A stretch of DNA of 64,000 nt from NCBI GenBank assembly GCA_023954375.1, contig JAMLIC010000012.1:155118-219117 (forward strand), in the 5' to 3' direction. This document shows positions 24,282-32,497 of the stretch, one piece after another (the first letter of the stretch is position 1; the number at the start of each line of letters is the position of its first letter). The notes beneath the pieces are model-generated. The model made no database searches. It was given only the letters and a program-made list of their open reading frames with translations, and had not been told where the DNA came from. The position numbers and the translations under genes are program-made. The stretch comes from Planctomycetota bacterium (GTDB lineage: Bacteria; Planctomycetota; J058).

Positions 24282-25682
24282 TCACCGCCCGCCGCCGCCC
24301 CCACCGTAGGAGTCGCCGCCGGTCATCACTCGCCGCGGGACCTTGATCACGGGCGTCGTCCCGCGGGCCAGGAACAGGAGGCCGAAGCAGGTGTCGGGGA
24401 CCGGCCCCGACGTCCCCTGGAAGTTCGCGTTCCACATGCCGGTCGGGTGCTGCCGGGAGAGGAAGAACTCGCAGCCGTCCTGGTACCAGTCGTGGTCGCC
24501 GAAGCGGCCGACCAGGCCGAGGATCCCGGCCCGCTCGAACCCGTAGAGGTAGTAGTAGAGGTGCTTGTCGGCGCCGGGGTTCGAGGTGACCGAGTAGTTC
24601 TTGGCCAGCCACGCGCAGCCGTCGCGCAGGGCCTGGTCGACGCGCGCCTTGAGCTCGCGCTCCCAGCGCGGCGTCCCCTCGAGGTGGGACTTGCAGATGA
24701 ACAGGGCGGCGACCGCCGACGCCGTCATGCTCCCGTTCGTGGTCGTCTGCCACACCTGCCCGCCGGTGCCGGGCAGGAAGTAGGCCCACCCGCGGGCGTG
24801 CATGGGCCGGCGCTCGTTCGACTCGAGGATCCGCCGCGCGGCCCCGCGCTCGGCCGTCTGCATGTGGTCGTCGAGGTTCTTGCCCTCCTTGTCGCGCTCG
24901 CCCGGGTCCTTGCGGAAGCGGCGCTCGAGCGTGCGGATCTCGTTCTCGAGCTCCTGCTGGATCTTCTTCAGCTCGCGGAAGGTCTTGTCGGCCCCGGGCA
25001 CGGGGAACTGCGGGACGGGGTCGCCCTCCTTCTCCTGGCCCTCGAGCAGGCGCAGGGCCACCTTCTCGTAGACCTCCTTCGGCACGTTGATCCCGAGCCG
25101 CTCGGCGGCGTCGAGGGCGAGGAGGGCGTACTGCGTGTTCGACACGTCCTCCTGCGAGCCCGACGGGTAGCGCCACAGCCCGACCTGCTGGTGGGCGCGC
25201 AGGAACTCGACGCAGCGGCGCGCCAGCTCCATGTCCTGCGGGTTGCGCCCGGCGCCGCGCGGGGCGCGGCGGCGCTCGCCCGTCTGGGCCCGCTCCTCGT
25301 CGGGCGGCGGCTCGTAGTTGGTCTTGGCCTCGATCGCCAGGAGGACGCAGCTCACCGAGTAGGTGTGCTGGAGCTCCTGCGCGCGGATGAACTGGAAGGC
25401 CTTCTCGATCACCGGGTCGGCGGGCTCGACGCCGCACTTGAGCAGGGCGAACGCGCAGAGCGCCGTCGAACCCTGGAGCATGGGGTAGACGCTCAGCTGC
25501 AGGGGCGAGTTCTCGTAGGCCCATGACCCGTCGGGCTGCTGCTGCTCGGCGAGCCAGCGGACCCCCTTGGTGAGCGCCGTCTGCTTGCGCTGGCGCAGCT
25601 CCGCCTCCGGGTCGCGCGGCGCGTCCTGCGCGTGGGCGAGCGGAGCGAGCGCGAGCACGAGGGTGACGATCGTCGCGCGCAT
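24282..25682 (-). CDS. Secreted prenyltransferase/squalene-cyclase-fold repeat protein
   Basis: The protein has 466 residues and starts at ATG 25682 with a signal peptide (MRATIVTLVLALAPLAHA). It contains alpha-alpha toroid repeats of the prenyltransferase/squalene cyclase superfamily: GVRWLAEQQQPDGSWAYENS, VSNTQYALLALDAAE, FLSRQHPTGMWNANFQG, and GSMTASAVAALFICKS. These QW-like repeats are shared with cyclases, but no DXDD acid motif of squalene-hopene cyclases is seen, and the protein is secreted, so catalysis on polyprenoids is unlikely. Such secreted toroids are common in planctomycetes and their function is unknown. A charged middle region (FRELKKIQQELENEIRTLER) may form a coiled coil. 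The tail is Gly-rich. Confidence 0.85.
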   Translation of the reverse strand: MRATIVTLVLALAPLAHAQDAPRDPEAELRQRKQTALTKGVRWLAEQQQPDGSWAYENSPLQLSVYPMLQGSTALCAFALLKCGVEPADPVIEKAFQFIRAQELQHTYSVSCVLLAIEAKTNYEPPPDEERAQTGERRRAPRGAGRNPQDMELARRCVEFLRAHQQVGLWRYPSGSQEDVSNTQYALLALDAAERLGINVPKEVYEKVALRLLEGQEKEGDPVPQFPVPGADKTFRELKKIQQELENEIRTLERRFRKDPGERDKEGKNLDDHMQTAERGAARRILESNERRPMHARGWAYFLPGTGGQVWQTTTNGSMTASAVAALFICKSHLEGTPRWERELKARVDQALRDGCAWLAKNYSVTSNPGADKHLYYYLYGFERAGILGLVGRFGDHDWYQDGCEFFLSRQHPTGMWNANFQGTSGPVPDTCFGLLFLARGTTPVIKVPRRVMTGGDSYGGGGGGR

Positions 25683-25705
25683 GGCGGGACCCTCCTGGGT
25701 GGAGG

Positions 25706-26254
25706 CTAGTCGAAGGGCGGGGGGGCGGGCCACCCCAGGACCTGGTCGCAGGTCGGGCAGCGCGCCAGGCCCTGCTCCAGGCGGGCCAGCGGGGCGGCGA
25801 CCTGCCGGCCGCAGGCGCAGGCGACGCGGACGACCCGGAACGCGTCGCGGCCCGGCCGCGGGGCCGGGGTTGGCGGGGCGGGCGGGGCGGGCGGGGGCGA
25901 GGGCGGCGCCGCCCCGGGCGGCTCGGGGACGACGAACGTGGCCGCGCACAGGGTGCAGCGCGCGGGCTTGCCGGCGTGGGCCGTGGCCACGCGCAGGACC
26001 TCGGCGCAGCCCGGGCAGGGGAACTCGAGGATCAGCCGCGACCTGGTCGCCGGCGCCAGGACGCCGCGCGGCGCGGCCGTGACCACGCGCACGCCCCCCG
26101 GGAGCGTGGCGCGCGCCGGCGGGGGCGCAGGGGCGCGGACGACGCCCGGCGCGCGCAGGGCCCCGTCGCAGCCCGGGCAGCGGCCCTCGTGGCCGGCGAG
26201 CACGTCGGGGACCGTGATCGACGCGCCGCAGCCGCAGGAGAAGGTCAGGGCCAC
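25706..26254 (-). CDS. Protein with several zinc-ribbon-like cysteine pairs
   Basis: The protein has 182 residues. Cysteine pairs form three probable zinc knuckles: FSCGCG with RCPGCDG (residues about 6-31), FPCPGCAEVL with RCTLCAATF (about 79-105), and ACACGR with RCPTCDQ (about 149-170). The segments between are Pro/Ala-rich linkers. The MJ0042-like pattern suggests structural zinc binding. It is followed by the M28 peptidase gene upstream with only 9 nt between, so the two may form an operon. No catalytic function can be inferred. Confidence 0.7.
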   Translation of the reverse strand: MALTFSCGCGASITVPDVLAGHEGRCPGCDGALRAPGVVRAPAPPPARATLPGGVRVVTAAPRGVLAPATRSRLILEFPCPGCAEVLRVATAHAGKPARCTLCAATFVVPEPPGAAPPSPPPAPPAPPTPAPRPGRDAFRVVRVACACGRQVAAPLARLEQGLARCPTCDQVLGWPAPPPFD

Positions 26255-26263
26255 GGCCCCGTG

Positions 26264-27787
26264 TTAGCCCTCGGGCGGCGGGGAGGCAATCGCCGCGTCG
26301 CCGACCGGCGTCGGCGGCGGCGTCGGCGACGACGCGCGCACGAGGAGGACGGCGAGGGCGACCCAGGCCAGGGCGCCCACGAGCGTGGCCGACGTCTCGG
26401 TCGCGCTCCCCTGCCAGCGGAAGCCGAACGACGCCGCGCCGGCCCCCAGGAGCGCCGGCTCGACGAGGGCCACGAGGAGCCCCGCGTAGAGGCAGGCCCG
26501 TCGGCCGCTGCGCCCCTGGACGGCGGCGGCCGCGGCCGCGCCGAGGGCCAGCGGGCCGAGGATCGACAGGCCGAAGAGGCTCCCCAGGAGGCCGGCGACC
26601 GCCAGCGACATGGCCAGCGCCCCGGCCAGCGCGCCCGCCGCCCGCGCCCGGGCGGCCACCAGGCCGAGGGCCGCCGTCAGGAGCGGGGCGGCGAGCGCCA
26701 GGGCCAGGAGGGCCAGCCAGCCGTGGGTCAGCGTGCGCAGGCCCAGGGTGAGGTAGGCGTCGCCCAGGCGGCGGCGGGCGGCGACGTCGTCGGGGAGCGC
26801 CGCCAGCTCGTGCACGGCGGCGGCGATCACCCGCGCGGCGTCGTCGAGCCGCGCCGGGTCGACCATGGCCATGTCGTCGGTCGGCCGGTGGTAGGCCTCG
26901 TAGAAGTTCGTCAGGGACGACCCGGTGAGCAGGCAGGCGGGCACCCCGGCGGCGAGGTAGGCGTCGGCGTCGCTGCCCGTGAGGACCCCCAGGACGCGGA
27001 CCGTCGCCTGGTACCAGGGCGAGACGCGCGGGTCGCCCACGCCGACGCGCACGCCGGCGTCGCGGCCGGCGGCGCGCACGGCGGTGGGCATCCAGGCGGG
27101 GACGATCCCCTCGGCGCGCGTGGCGAAGCCCCAGGGGATCGTCTGCACGACCAGCCGGTCGCGGCGCCAGCCGACCAGCTCGACCGCCAGCGCGGCGCGG
27201 ACGCGCCGGAGCTCGTCCTCGCCGAGGTCGCGCAGGTGGGCGCGCGAGCCGACGAGGCCGAGCTCCTCGTGGTCGAAGATCGCGACCTCGACGTCGAGGG
27301 CGGGCGGCGGGCCGGCGGCGAGCGCGCGGACGGCCTCGAGGATCGCGGCGATGGCCCCGCCGTCGTCGATCGCCCCGGGCGCCCCGGGGACCACGTCGTG
27401 GTGCGCGGCCAGGACGACCCGCTCGGCCGACGACCGCCCGGGCACGCGCGCGAGCACGTTCTGCGCGCCCTCGCGGAGCGGCACCGCCGGCCGCTCGATG
27501 CGGACGTCGACGGCCCCCGCGGCCGCGAGCGACGACGCGATGAACGCCGGGGCGTCGCGGTGGGCGGCCGTCCCGCGGGAGCGACCCGGGTAGCGCGCCT
27601 GGAGCTCGTCGAGCCACCGGTAGGCCGCCCCCGCCTCGACGCGCGCGGCGGCGCGCGCCGCCTCCCCATCGTCACCGGCCACCGGCGAGCGGGCCGGGCC
27701 GCCGGCGGCCCAGGCGACGAGGCCCACCACGACCGGCAGGAGGAGGAGGGCTCGCGTCGCGCGGGCAGTGGCCATGGGTCGAACCAC
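26264..27787 (-). CDS. Membrane M28-family metallopeptidase
   Basis: The protein has 507 residues; an internal start (Met5) is also possible. An N-terminal hydrophobic anchor (LLLLPVVVGLVAWAA) precedes the catalytic domain at about residues 50-330. M28 dizinc ligands are visible in the expected order: VVLAAHHDV (His), GAIDDGG (bridging Asp), FDHEELGL (catalytic Glu-Glu), the SDADAY region and YEAYHRPTDDM (His). The family removes N-terminal amino acids from peptides. Six or so hydrophobic segments in the C-terminal 170 residues form a membrane domain, as in the ER-type M28 peptidases, so the catalytic part probably faces the periplasm. A 9-nt gap separates it from the zinc-ribbon gene. Confidence 0.88.
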   Translation of the reverse strand: MVRPMATARATRALLLLPVVVGLVAWAAGGPARSPVAGDDGEAARAAARVEAGAAYRWLDELQARYPGRSRGTAAHRDAPAFIASSLAAAGAVDVRIERPAVPLREGAQNVLARVPGRSSAERVVLAAHHDVVPGAPGAIDDGGAIAAILEAVRALAAGPPPALDVEVAIFDHEELGLVGSRAHLRDLGEDELRRVRAALAVELVGWRRDRLVVQTIPWGFATRAEGIVPAWMPTAVRAAGRDAGVRVGVGDPRVSPWYQATVRVLGVLTGSDADAYLAAGVPACLLTGSSLTNFYEAYHRPTDDMAMVDPARLDDAARVIAAAVHELAALPDDVAARRRLGDAYLTLGLRTLTHGWLALLALALAAPLLTAALGLVAARARAAGALAGALAMSLAVAGLLGSLFGLSILGPLALGAAAAAAVQGRSGRRACLYAGLLVALVEPALLGAGAASFGFRWQGSATETSATLVGALAWVALAVLLVRASSPTPPPTPVGDAAIASPPPEG

Positions 27788-27828
27788 TTGCGACCTCCTC
27801 GCGCCAGGTCACGGGTGGAACGGAGCGA

Positions 27829-27870
27829 GGCTGCGGCCGCCTCGTTCGGCATGTGCGTGCGGCCGCAGCC
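27829..27870 (-). terminator. Inverted repeat after the lysine-rich zinc-ribbon gene
   Basis: Arms ggctgcggccgc (27829-27840) and gcggccgcagcc (27859-27870) are exact reverse complements with an 18-nt loop. They lie just downstream of the minus-strand gene ending at 27889 and upstream of the M28 peptidase start, a plausible terminator position. No U-tract follows. Confidence 0.4.
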
Positions 27871-27888
27871 GTCGATCACACGACCCGG

Positions 27889-28500
27889 TCAGTCGTCGGA
27901 AGGCGGCGGCGGCGCCCCGCCGTTGCCCCCCGCCGCGGGGACGGCGCGGTTCTTGTTGCGCTGCGGCGGCCACGAGCCGCGCTTCTCGGCCGGCTCGAGG
28001 TCCTCCTTCGAGAGGAGGGTCACGATCGAGTCGCAGTCGAGGTTGGGGCAGTGGTGCCGCTCGTCCTCGCCGTAGAGGGGCTGCGCCCGCTGCGGGAGCG
28101 CGCCGCACTTGGGGCAGGTCCAGGGGCCGGGGGCGTCGTCCTTGAAGCGCTGCGCCCAGGGGATCACCGGCTTGCGCTGCGACTCGCCGGACTTGCCCTT
28201 CTTGCCCGCGCCGTCGCGCGCCGCCGGGACCCGCGCCGAGGGGCGGGCGGGGGCCTTGGCCTCGGCGGCCTTGGCCGGCCGTGCCTGGGCGCCGCTCGAG
28301 CCGTTCGTTCCCTTACCCTTGGCCCCGGACTCCGTCTTCTTCGCCGGCGCGGCGGCCTTGGCCTTCTTCTTGGTCGTCGTGGCGGTCGCGCCCTTCGCCT
28401 TCGAGCCGGGCTTCGCGGCCGTCTTCGCCTTCGCCGGGGCCTTCGCCGGGGCCTTCACCGGGGCCTTCTTGCCCTTCGTCGCGCTCTTCTTGGTCGGCAC
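27889..28500 (-). CDS. Lysine/alanine/proline-rich tail protein with C-terminal zinc ribbon
   Basis: The protein has 203 residues. The first 110 residues are an extremely basic, low-complexity region of histone-H1-like composition (repeats of KAPAKAPAK, KKKAKAAAPAKK). The C-terminal part contains a zinc ribbon: WTCPKCGALPQRAQPL and HHCPNLDCDSIVTLL. Such tails bind DNA or RNA; in high-GC bacteria they occur on nucleoid or RNA-associated proteins. Nucleic acid binding is inferred from composition; the ribbon may give specificity. It is on the minus strand, divergent from the zinc-ribbon/HEAT gene at 28591, with about 90 bp of shared promoter space. Confidence 0.75.
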   Translation of the reverse strand: MPTKKSATKGKKAPVKAPAKAPAKAKTAAKPGSKAKGATATTTKKKAKAAAPAKKTESGAKGKGTNGSSGAQARPAKAAEAKAPARPSARVPAARDGAGKKGKSGESQRKPVIPWAQRFKDDAPGPWTCPKCGALPQRAQPLYGEDERHHCPNLDCDSIVTLLSKEDLEPAEKRGSWPPQRNKNRAVPAAGGNGGAPPPPSDD

Positions 28501-28590
28501 GGGCCTGCTTCGCTCCTGGGTAGGGGGCGCCGGAGTCGGATAGACTAGGCCACTCTACCCGCATTCCGGCGGAAGGGGAGGGGCGGCCGG

Positions 28591-30117
28591 GTGCTCGACC
28601 TGCAAGGCTGGCTGGCCTGTCCGGGGTGCGGCGCCTGGGGGGGGAGCGAGGCGCTCTGCCCGGGCTGCGGCGCGGCGCGCGGGCCGCGCGTGCCGCTCGA
28701 CCAGAGCCCCGGCGACGGGGGCTGGGTCCTCGCCGCGCGCGGGGACCCCGACGCGGTGCTGGCGGCGCTCGACGTCCGCTCCGACGCCGACCGCGACGTG
28801 CTCGAGCGGGTCGGCGTGGCCCGGCGGGCGGTCGAGGGCGCCGGGCAGCCCGTCTCGCTTTGGCTCGACCTGCGCCCCGCGGAGGCCGGGCACGTCGCGC
28901 GGCGGAGCCGCAACCCCGGCGCCCAGGACACCGTCTTCGTGCTGCCGTGGCTCCTCCTCCGCCGCGGCGACGAGGAGGCCCGCCTCGTCCGCACCGTGCA
29001 CCAGCGGGTGCGCCGCGCGTTCGTGCGCGGCGGGGCCGAGACCACCACGACGTCGAGGCTGGACGAGCTCGTCGTGCTCGGGCCGTCGGGGACGCGTCGC
29101 CGCCCGGTCGCGCGGCTCGACCGCGTCGGGGCGCTCGAGTGGGGCGCCGGGGCCGACGACGCGCCCGAGCCGGCGCCTCTGCCGCCGACCGCGCCGGGGC
29201 AGCCGGGCGCCGGCGGGCGCGCGCCGCTGCTCCTGGGCCTCCTCGCCGCGGCCCTGCTCGTCGGCGCCGTGCCGCTCGGGCTCGGGGTGCTCGTCCACGG
29301 TCCGGCGGGCCGGAGCGGCGACGCGAGGGCGAGGGCGCTCGCGGCGCGCCTGGAGGCGCCGGGGCCGGTCCCCGAGCGGGTGGACGAGGTCGTGGCGCTC
29401 GGCCTCGACGCCCGCGCGGCGGTGCGCCTCGCCGCGCGGTCGGGCGGCGACTGGGCGCAGGTGCACGCCCTCGTGGCCGGCGCGGCCGTCCTGGAGCGCG
29501 CCGAGCGGCTGCGCCTGCTGGCGGCCAGCGCGGACCGACCCGACGCCCGACCCGAGCTGCGCCAGGCGGCGCTCGACCTCCTGGCCGGCGAGGGCGACCT
29601 CGGCGGGACGCACCTCGCCCGGCTCGCGCGCGCCCGCGCGCACGAGCCGGAGGCGCGCGCCGAGGCCCTGCGAGGGCTGCTGCGCCAGGACCCGGCCCGG
29701 GGCGGCCGGGTGGCTTTGGACCTCCTCGACGCGGGCGTGCCGCCGGCGCTGCGGCGGGCCTGCCTCCAGGCGCTGGGCGCGCCCGGGGCCGTGCGCGGGC
29801 GCGACACGCGCCGCGCGCTCGCCGCGCTCGACCGCGCCGTCGCCGACGACGACGACCCGGGGTGCCGCGACCGCGCGGTGTGGGCGCTCGCCAACGTCGG
29901 CGCGGGCGACGAGCGCGCGCTGGCGCGCCTGCTGGCCGCCCTCGGCCCGACGCTCGGCCTCTCGCCGCCGACCGCGCGCGAGGCGCGCGAGCGCCAGGCC
30001 CTGCGCTGCCGCGCCCTGGTGCGCGCGGGGCTGCCGCCGGCCGCGGCCGAGGCGCTCGCCGCCCACCCCGGCCTCGGCGCCCCCGCCGCGCGAGCCCTGC
30101 GCGGCGGCCTGCAATGA
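28591..30117 (+). CDS. Zinc-ribbon, single-TM, HEAT-like repeat protein
   Basis: The protein has 508 residues from GTG 28591, with GGAAGGGGAGG a few nt upstream as ribosome binding site. An N-terminal zinc ribbon (ACPGCGAWGG, LCPGCGAARG) is followed by a folded region, one transmembrane helix near residues 210-235 (LLLGLLAAALLVGAVPLGLGV) and a helical HEAT-like solenoid (RAEALRGLLRQDPARGG, RRACLQALGAPGAV, RDRAVWALANVGAG). Its stop (TGA 30115-30117) lies inside the left copy of the repeat that borders the integrated element, so the last residues of this gene coincide with an attachment-like sequence. It is the last host gene before the element. Confidence 0.75.
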   Translation: MLDLQGWLACPGCGAWGGSEALCPGCGAARGPRVPLDQSPGDGGWVLAARGDPDAVLAALDVRSDADRDVLERVGVARRAVEGAGQPVSLWLDLRPAEAGHVARRSRNPGAQDTVFVLPWLLLRRGDEEARLVRTVHQRVRRAFVRGGAETTTTSRLDELVVLGPSGTRRRPVARLDRVGALEWGAGADDAPEPAPLPPTAPGQPGAGGRAPLLLGLLAAALLVGAVPLGLGVLVHGPAGRSGDARARALAARLEAPGPVPERVDEVVALGLDARAAVRLAARSGGDWAQVHALVAGAAVLERAERLRLLAASADRPDARPELRQAALDLLAGEGDLGGTHLARLARARAHEPEARAEALRGLLRQDPARGGRVALDLLDAGVPPALRRACLQALGAPGAVRGRDTRRALAALDRAVADDDDPGCRDRAVWALANVGAGDERALARLLAALGPTLGLSPPTAREARERQALRCRALVRAGLPPAAAEALAAHPGLGAPAARALRGGLQ

Positions 30118-30240
30118 GTGATGCGCTCGCGAGGGGGGCGCGATCGGCGCAGGTGCCCGGACGACGGTGCCCTCCCCATCGCTCGCTCTGGCGGGTCGAA
30201 CACGTGCAGCGGGAGGAAAGTCCTCGAGCTCTCTGAGCTC
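30108..30240 (+). repeat. Left copy of the element-flanking direct repeat (putative attL)
   Basis: The repeat is shared with 49020-49168. Identical blocks are tgagtgatgcgctc, the 22-bp block at 30130-30151, tcgctcgctctggcgggtcg plus one a, and ctcgagctctctga at 30223-30236. Between them the copies differ and the right copy has about 16 extra bases. The left copy also holds a perfect dyad ctcgagctc-tct-gagctcgag (30223-30243). The host gene stop codon is at 30115-30117. The longest identity makes 30130-30151 the best guess for the crossover core. Confidence 0.7.
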
Positions 30241-30243
30241 GAG

Positions 30244-30387
30244 AAGACATCGCAGAGTAGCCCGCTTACCCGTTGCGACGCCAGCGGTTCCGCTTCCGGC
30301 CCTGGGGGAAGCAATCGAACCGAACGGGTCCCGAACGGGTCAGAGGGGATCAATCTCGGGGGCGACCCCCGTGCGCAGCTTGAGGCG
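30244..30387. other. Left interior of the element with short direct repeats
   Basis: The segment has no confident gene. It contains cgaacgggtc twice, at 30321-30330 and 30332-30341, spaced like arm-type integrase sites. A motif tcgagaagacatcgc at 30239-30253 recurs as tcgagaagaaatcgc at 48981-48995, so both inner edges of the attachment repeats carry it. Recombinase arm sites are the inferred function. Confidence 0.45.
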
Positions 30388-30516
30388 ATGTTGTCCGGCA
30401 TCGCCGCCCGGGCCGCCGCCGCCGCCATGACGTCGATGCTGGCCGACGAGCAGGTGCGGAACCTGCTCGCCGCCGTCGTGGCGCCCGCCGCCGCTCGCAT
30501 GGGCATCCCGGCGTAG
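30388..30516 (+). CDS. Possible 42-residue alanine-rich protein at the left end of the element
   Basis: A short frame beginning MLSGIAARAAAAAMTSML and ending AAARMGIPA looks protein-like: amphipathic helix, no rare residues. The ATG at 30388 has only a weak ribosome binding site (tgagg). The frame is open further upstream through the attachment repeat (from 30118), but that part is arginine/serine-rich and unlike a protein. It is the only plus-strand frame in this part and stands opposite the minus-strand operon. Function unknown. Confidence 0.35.
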   Translation: MLSGIAARAAAAAMTSMLADEQVRNLLAAVVAPAAARMGIPA

Positions 30517-30588
30517 GCGTCGGCTCCTCGGCCCCGTGCCCTTCGTTCGAGCCGGTCGCCCCCAGGTGGGCGACCGGCTCGCGGCACA

Positions 30589-31659
30589 TCAGGGCCGGCG
30601 GCCATGCGGGCATCCCGGGCCGAGGGCGGCGGCGCGATGCAGGTCGGCCATGGTCAGCAGGTCCATCGCGCCGCAGGAGCACCGGCAGGTGTAGGCGGCG
30701 GCCCCGTCCTGGTCGCCGGCGCGCCACCGCACGACCCACGGGCCAAAGACCATCCCCGCCTTCAACCGCCCCCGGCGTAGGCGCGGCGCGGCGGGCGTGA
30801 CCGGGGCGCCCGTCGACCCGCTCGGCGGCGAAGCGGCCGGCGGCGCGGCGGGGTCGGCGGCGGGCCGGCACGCGTCGTGGAACACGGCGGCGCGGTCGGG
30901 CGCCTCCCACCTGAACCAACACGCCCCGCCGGCCGGGATGGCCGCACGGCACCGGGCGCAGGCGACCGTCGTACGCGCGTGGATGGGGCGCAGCGCGTGC
31001 GGGTCGCTCCGGGCGCCGGGGTCGGCCTCGTCCTCGGGTAGCCCGGGCTCCGGCTCGTGGCGCTCGGGGCGACCCGCGGCTGGTCGGCGGGGCGCGCGGG
31101 CCTCCCGGGGCGGCGCCTCGACCCGCCGCGCACCATCGACCCGTGGCCCGCTCGGCCCCGCATGGCCGCGCCAGGTCGCCGCGTACCTGAGCGTGTGGAC
31201 GAGCCCGACGCCGGCGAACGCGCGCGCGAACCGGCCGGGGTCGACGTTCCAGCCGACGAACATCGACGCGTACGTGGGGCACGGCGCCCGCTCGCCCGTC
31301 GCCGCGCGGATGAACGCCACGCGCCGCCGAACCCAACACACCGCACCCGCGGCGGCGAAGGCGGCCTGCATCGCCCGTGTCTCGAACCGGGCCGTGGGCA
31401 GGAGGGCGACGACCTCGACCCCGCGCCCGGCCTCGTGGGCGACCTTGCCGAGCCAGCGGCGCAGCTCGCGGCCATAGGGCGGGTTCACCCACACCTGCGC
31501 CGGCCACGGTCGGGCGAGTCCGTCATCGTCCGGCGTGGCGAACGCGTCGGCGCCGGTCGGATTGTCCGGGCTCGTCGCGGCATCGAACGGGATGCGGCCG
31601 CCGAAGTAGGCGCGGACGGGGGCAAGCATCTCCGGGGGCGTGCGCCAATCGGTCGACAT
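30589..31659 (-). CDS. Phage-type DNA N6-adenine methyltransferase with extra C-terminal cysteine domains
   Basis: The protein has 356 residues, starting at ATG 31659 where MSTDWRTPPEML gives the usual DNMT start; the upstream frame to 31785 contains a GAPATER tandem and AT-rich promoter-like DNA and is probably not translated. The phage N6-adenine methyltransferase fold is shown by WRTPPEML, IPFDAATSPDN, WVNPPYG (catalytic NPPY, residues about 56-61), and RRVAFIRAATG. It would methylate adenine to protect the element DNA or regulate its replication. After residue 190 a Pro/Arg linker leads to CARCRAAIPAG...FHDAC and a last block RCSCGAMDLLTMADL...GPGCPHG, similar to the Cys-rich domain of phage HNH/AP2-type proteins. 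No partner restriction endonuclease gene is adjacent. Confidence 0.8.
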   Translation of the reverse strand: MSTDWRTPPEMLAPVRAYFGGRIPFDAATSPDNPTGADAFATPDDDGLARPWPAQVWVNPPYGRELRRWLGKVAHEAGRGVEVVALLPTARFETRAMQAAFAAAGAVCWVRRRVAFIRAATGERAPCPTYASMFVGWNVDPGRFARAFAGVGLVHTLRYAATWRGHAGPSGPRVDGARRVEAPPREARAPRRPAAGRPERHEPEPGLPEDEADPGARSDPHALRPIHARTTVACARCRAAIPAGGACWFRWEAPDRAAVFHDACRPAADPAAPPAASPPSGSTGAPVTPAAPRLRRGRLKAGMVFGPWVVRWRAGDQDGAAAYTCRCSCGAMDLLTMADLHRAAALGPGCPHGRRP

Positions 31660-31734
31660 CGTGGGCGGGCCGATGTGCAGGGCGGGTGCCTTGCGCTCGG
31701 TCGCCGGCGCGCCGCGCTCGGTCGCCGGCGCGCC

Positions 31735-31921
31735 GGAGCCGGAGCACGCGGACAGAAAAATCGTATTATTTGGTTGCTCGCCCACGCCCGCCGCTCGCCG
31801 CCCGTCAAATGCCCGTCAAATGCCAAGCGGGCATCAGAATCATGCTCGCCGCGCCGGCCGCGGGCATCAAGCCGATTTGAAATGTTGTCGCGTGGCTTGG
31901 CGCGATGTGGCGGCGGGGTAG
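31735..31921. promoter_or_regulatory. Divergent control region between methyltransferase and acidic-protein genes
   Basis: It contains an AT-rich block (aaaaatcgtattattt, 31754-31771), unusual for this window, that could serve as a -10 region on the minus strand. Tandem 11-bp copies of cccgtcaaatg lie at 31801-31811 and 31812-31822. A dyad atgcccg (31809-31815) / cgggcat (31828-31834) overlaps them. A second AT-rich part (gatttgaaatgttgtc, near 31864) precedes the plus-strand gene. These look like repressor or activator sites; the HTH proteins of the element are candidate binders. Confidence 0.5.
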
Positions 31922-32497
31922 ATGGAGTGGGCGACCGAAAGGAGCCCGCTCGTGGACGACAGCGATGCCGACGTGGCCGAAATCGACAAGATCACTTCCT
32001 CATGGGTAGTCGATGATCGGCCGACCAAGTTCCCGCCGCGCGGACCGACGCACGTCTACGTGAGCAAGGTTCCCGCTGCCCTCGCCTGCGTGAACCGCGC
32101 GGCGAAGGACCCGGATTGGTTGAAGGATCCCGACGCCCTCTATGAAATCAAGCTCAGGGCGATGCTCATCTGCGCTCGCCTCGGTTGGGCGCGCGAATGC
32201 TCCACGGGATTTCAAGTCGGGAAGTTCATGTTTCACCTGCCGGTTGCCATCGACTGCGCGCGCGGGGATGCGACTGAGTATCGCAACCTCGACCCGTCGA
32301 AGTTCGACGACCCGGATGCCGCGCTCGCCGTCTTGGAGCAGTTCATCGAGCGCCACCCGCTCACGCCCGAGGAGGAGCAGCTCGTCGCGGAGTATGAGGA
32401 GATGCAAGAAGCCCGCTTCCTCGATCGAATGGCGTTTGACGACGAGGATGAGGACGCCTGTTGGGACGACGAGGATTCGTGGGACGATGACCTATAG
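31922..32497 (+). CDS. Strongly acidic protein of unknown function
   Basis: The protein has 191 residues, opposite in direction to the genes on both sides. It starts at ATG 31922 (MEWATERSPLV). The middle contains a helix pair (ALYEIKLRAMLICARLGWARE and PVAIDCARGDATEYRNL). The C-terminal 35 residues are almost all Asp/Glu (MAFDDEDEDACWDDEDSWDDDL ends the protein, in pieces). Such acidic surfaces occur in DNA mimics that inhibit restriction or nucleases, and its neighbour is a DNA methyltransferase, so an anti-restriction role is possible but not shown. Base composition is clearly lower in GC than the host. Its 3' end overlaps the HTH gene by 6 bp. Confidence 0.65.
   Translation: MEWATERSPLVDDSDADVAEIDKITSSWVVDDRPTKFPPRGPTHVYVSKVPAALACVNRAAKDPDWLKDPDALYEIKLRAMLICARLGWARECSTGFQVGKFMFHLPVAIDCARGDATEYRNLDPSKFDDPDAALAVLEQFIERHPLTPEEEQLVAEYEEMQEARFLDRMAFDDEDEDACWDDEDSWDDDL

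Noticed and set aside
30205..30240. RNase P RNA-like gaggaaagtcc motif at the left repeat
   Set aside because: Only this short motif agrees; the right repeat copy has cgaaaagttctc instead, and no surrounding RNase P helices are seen.
31660..31785. N-terminal extension of the methyltransferase
   Set aside because: It contains an AT-rich promoter-like block and a GAPATER tandem, and the family start matches ATG 31659.
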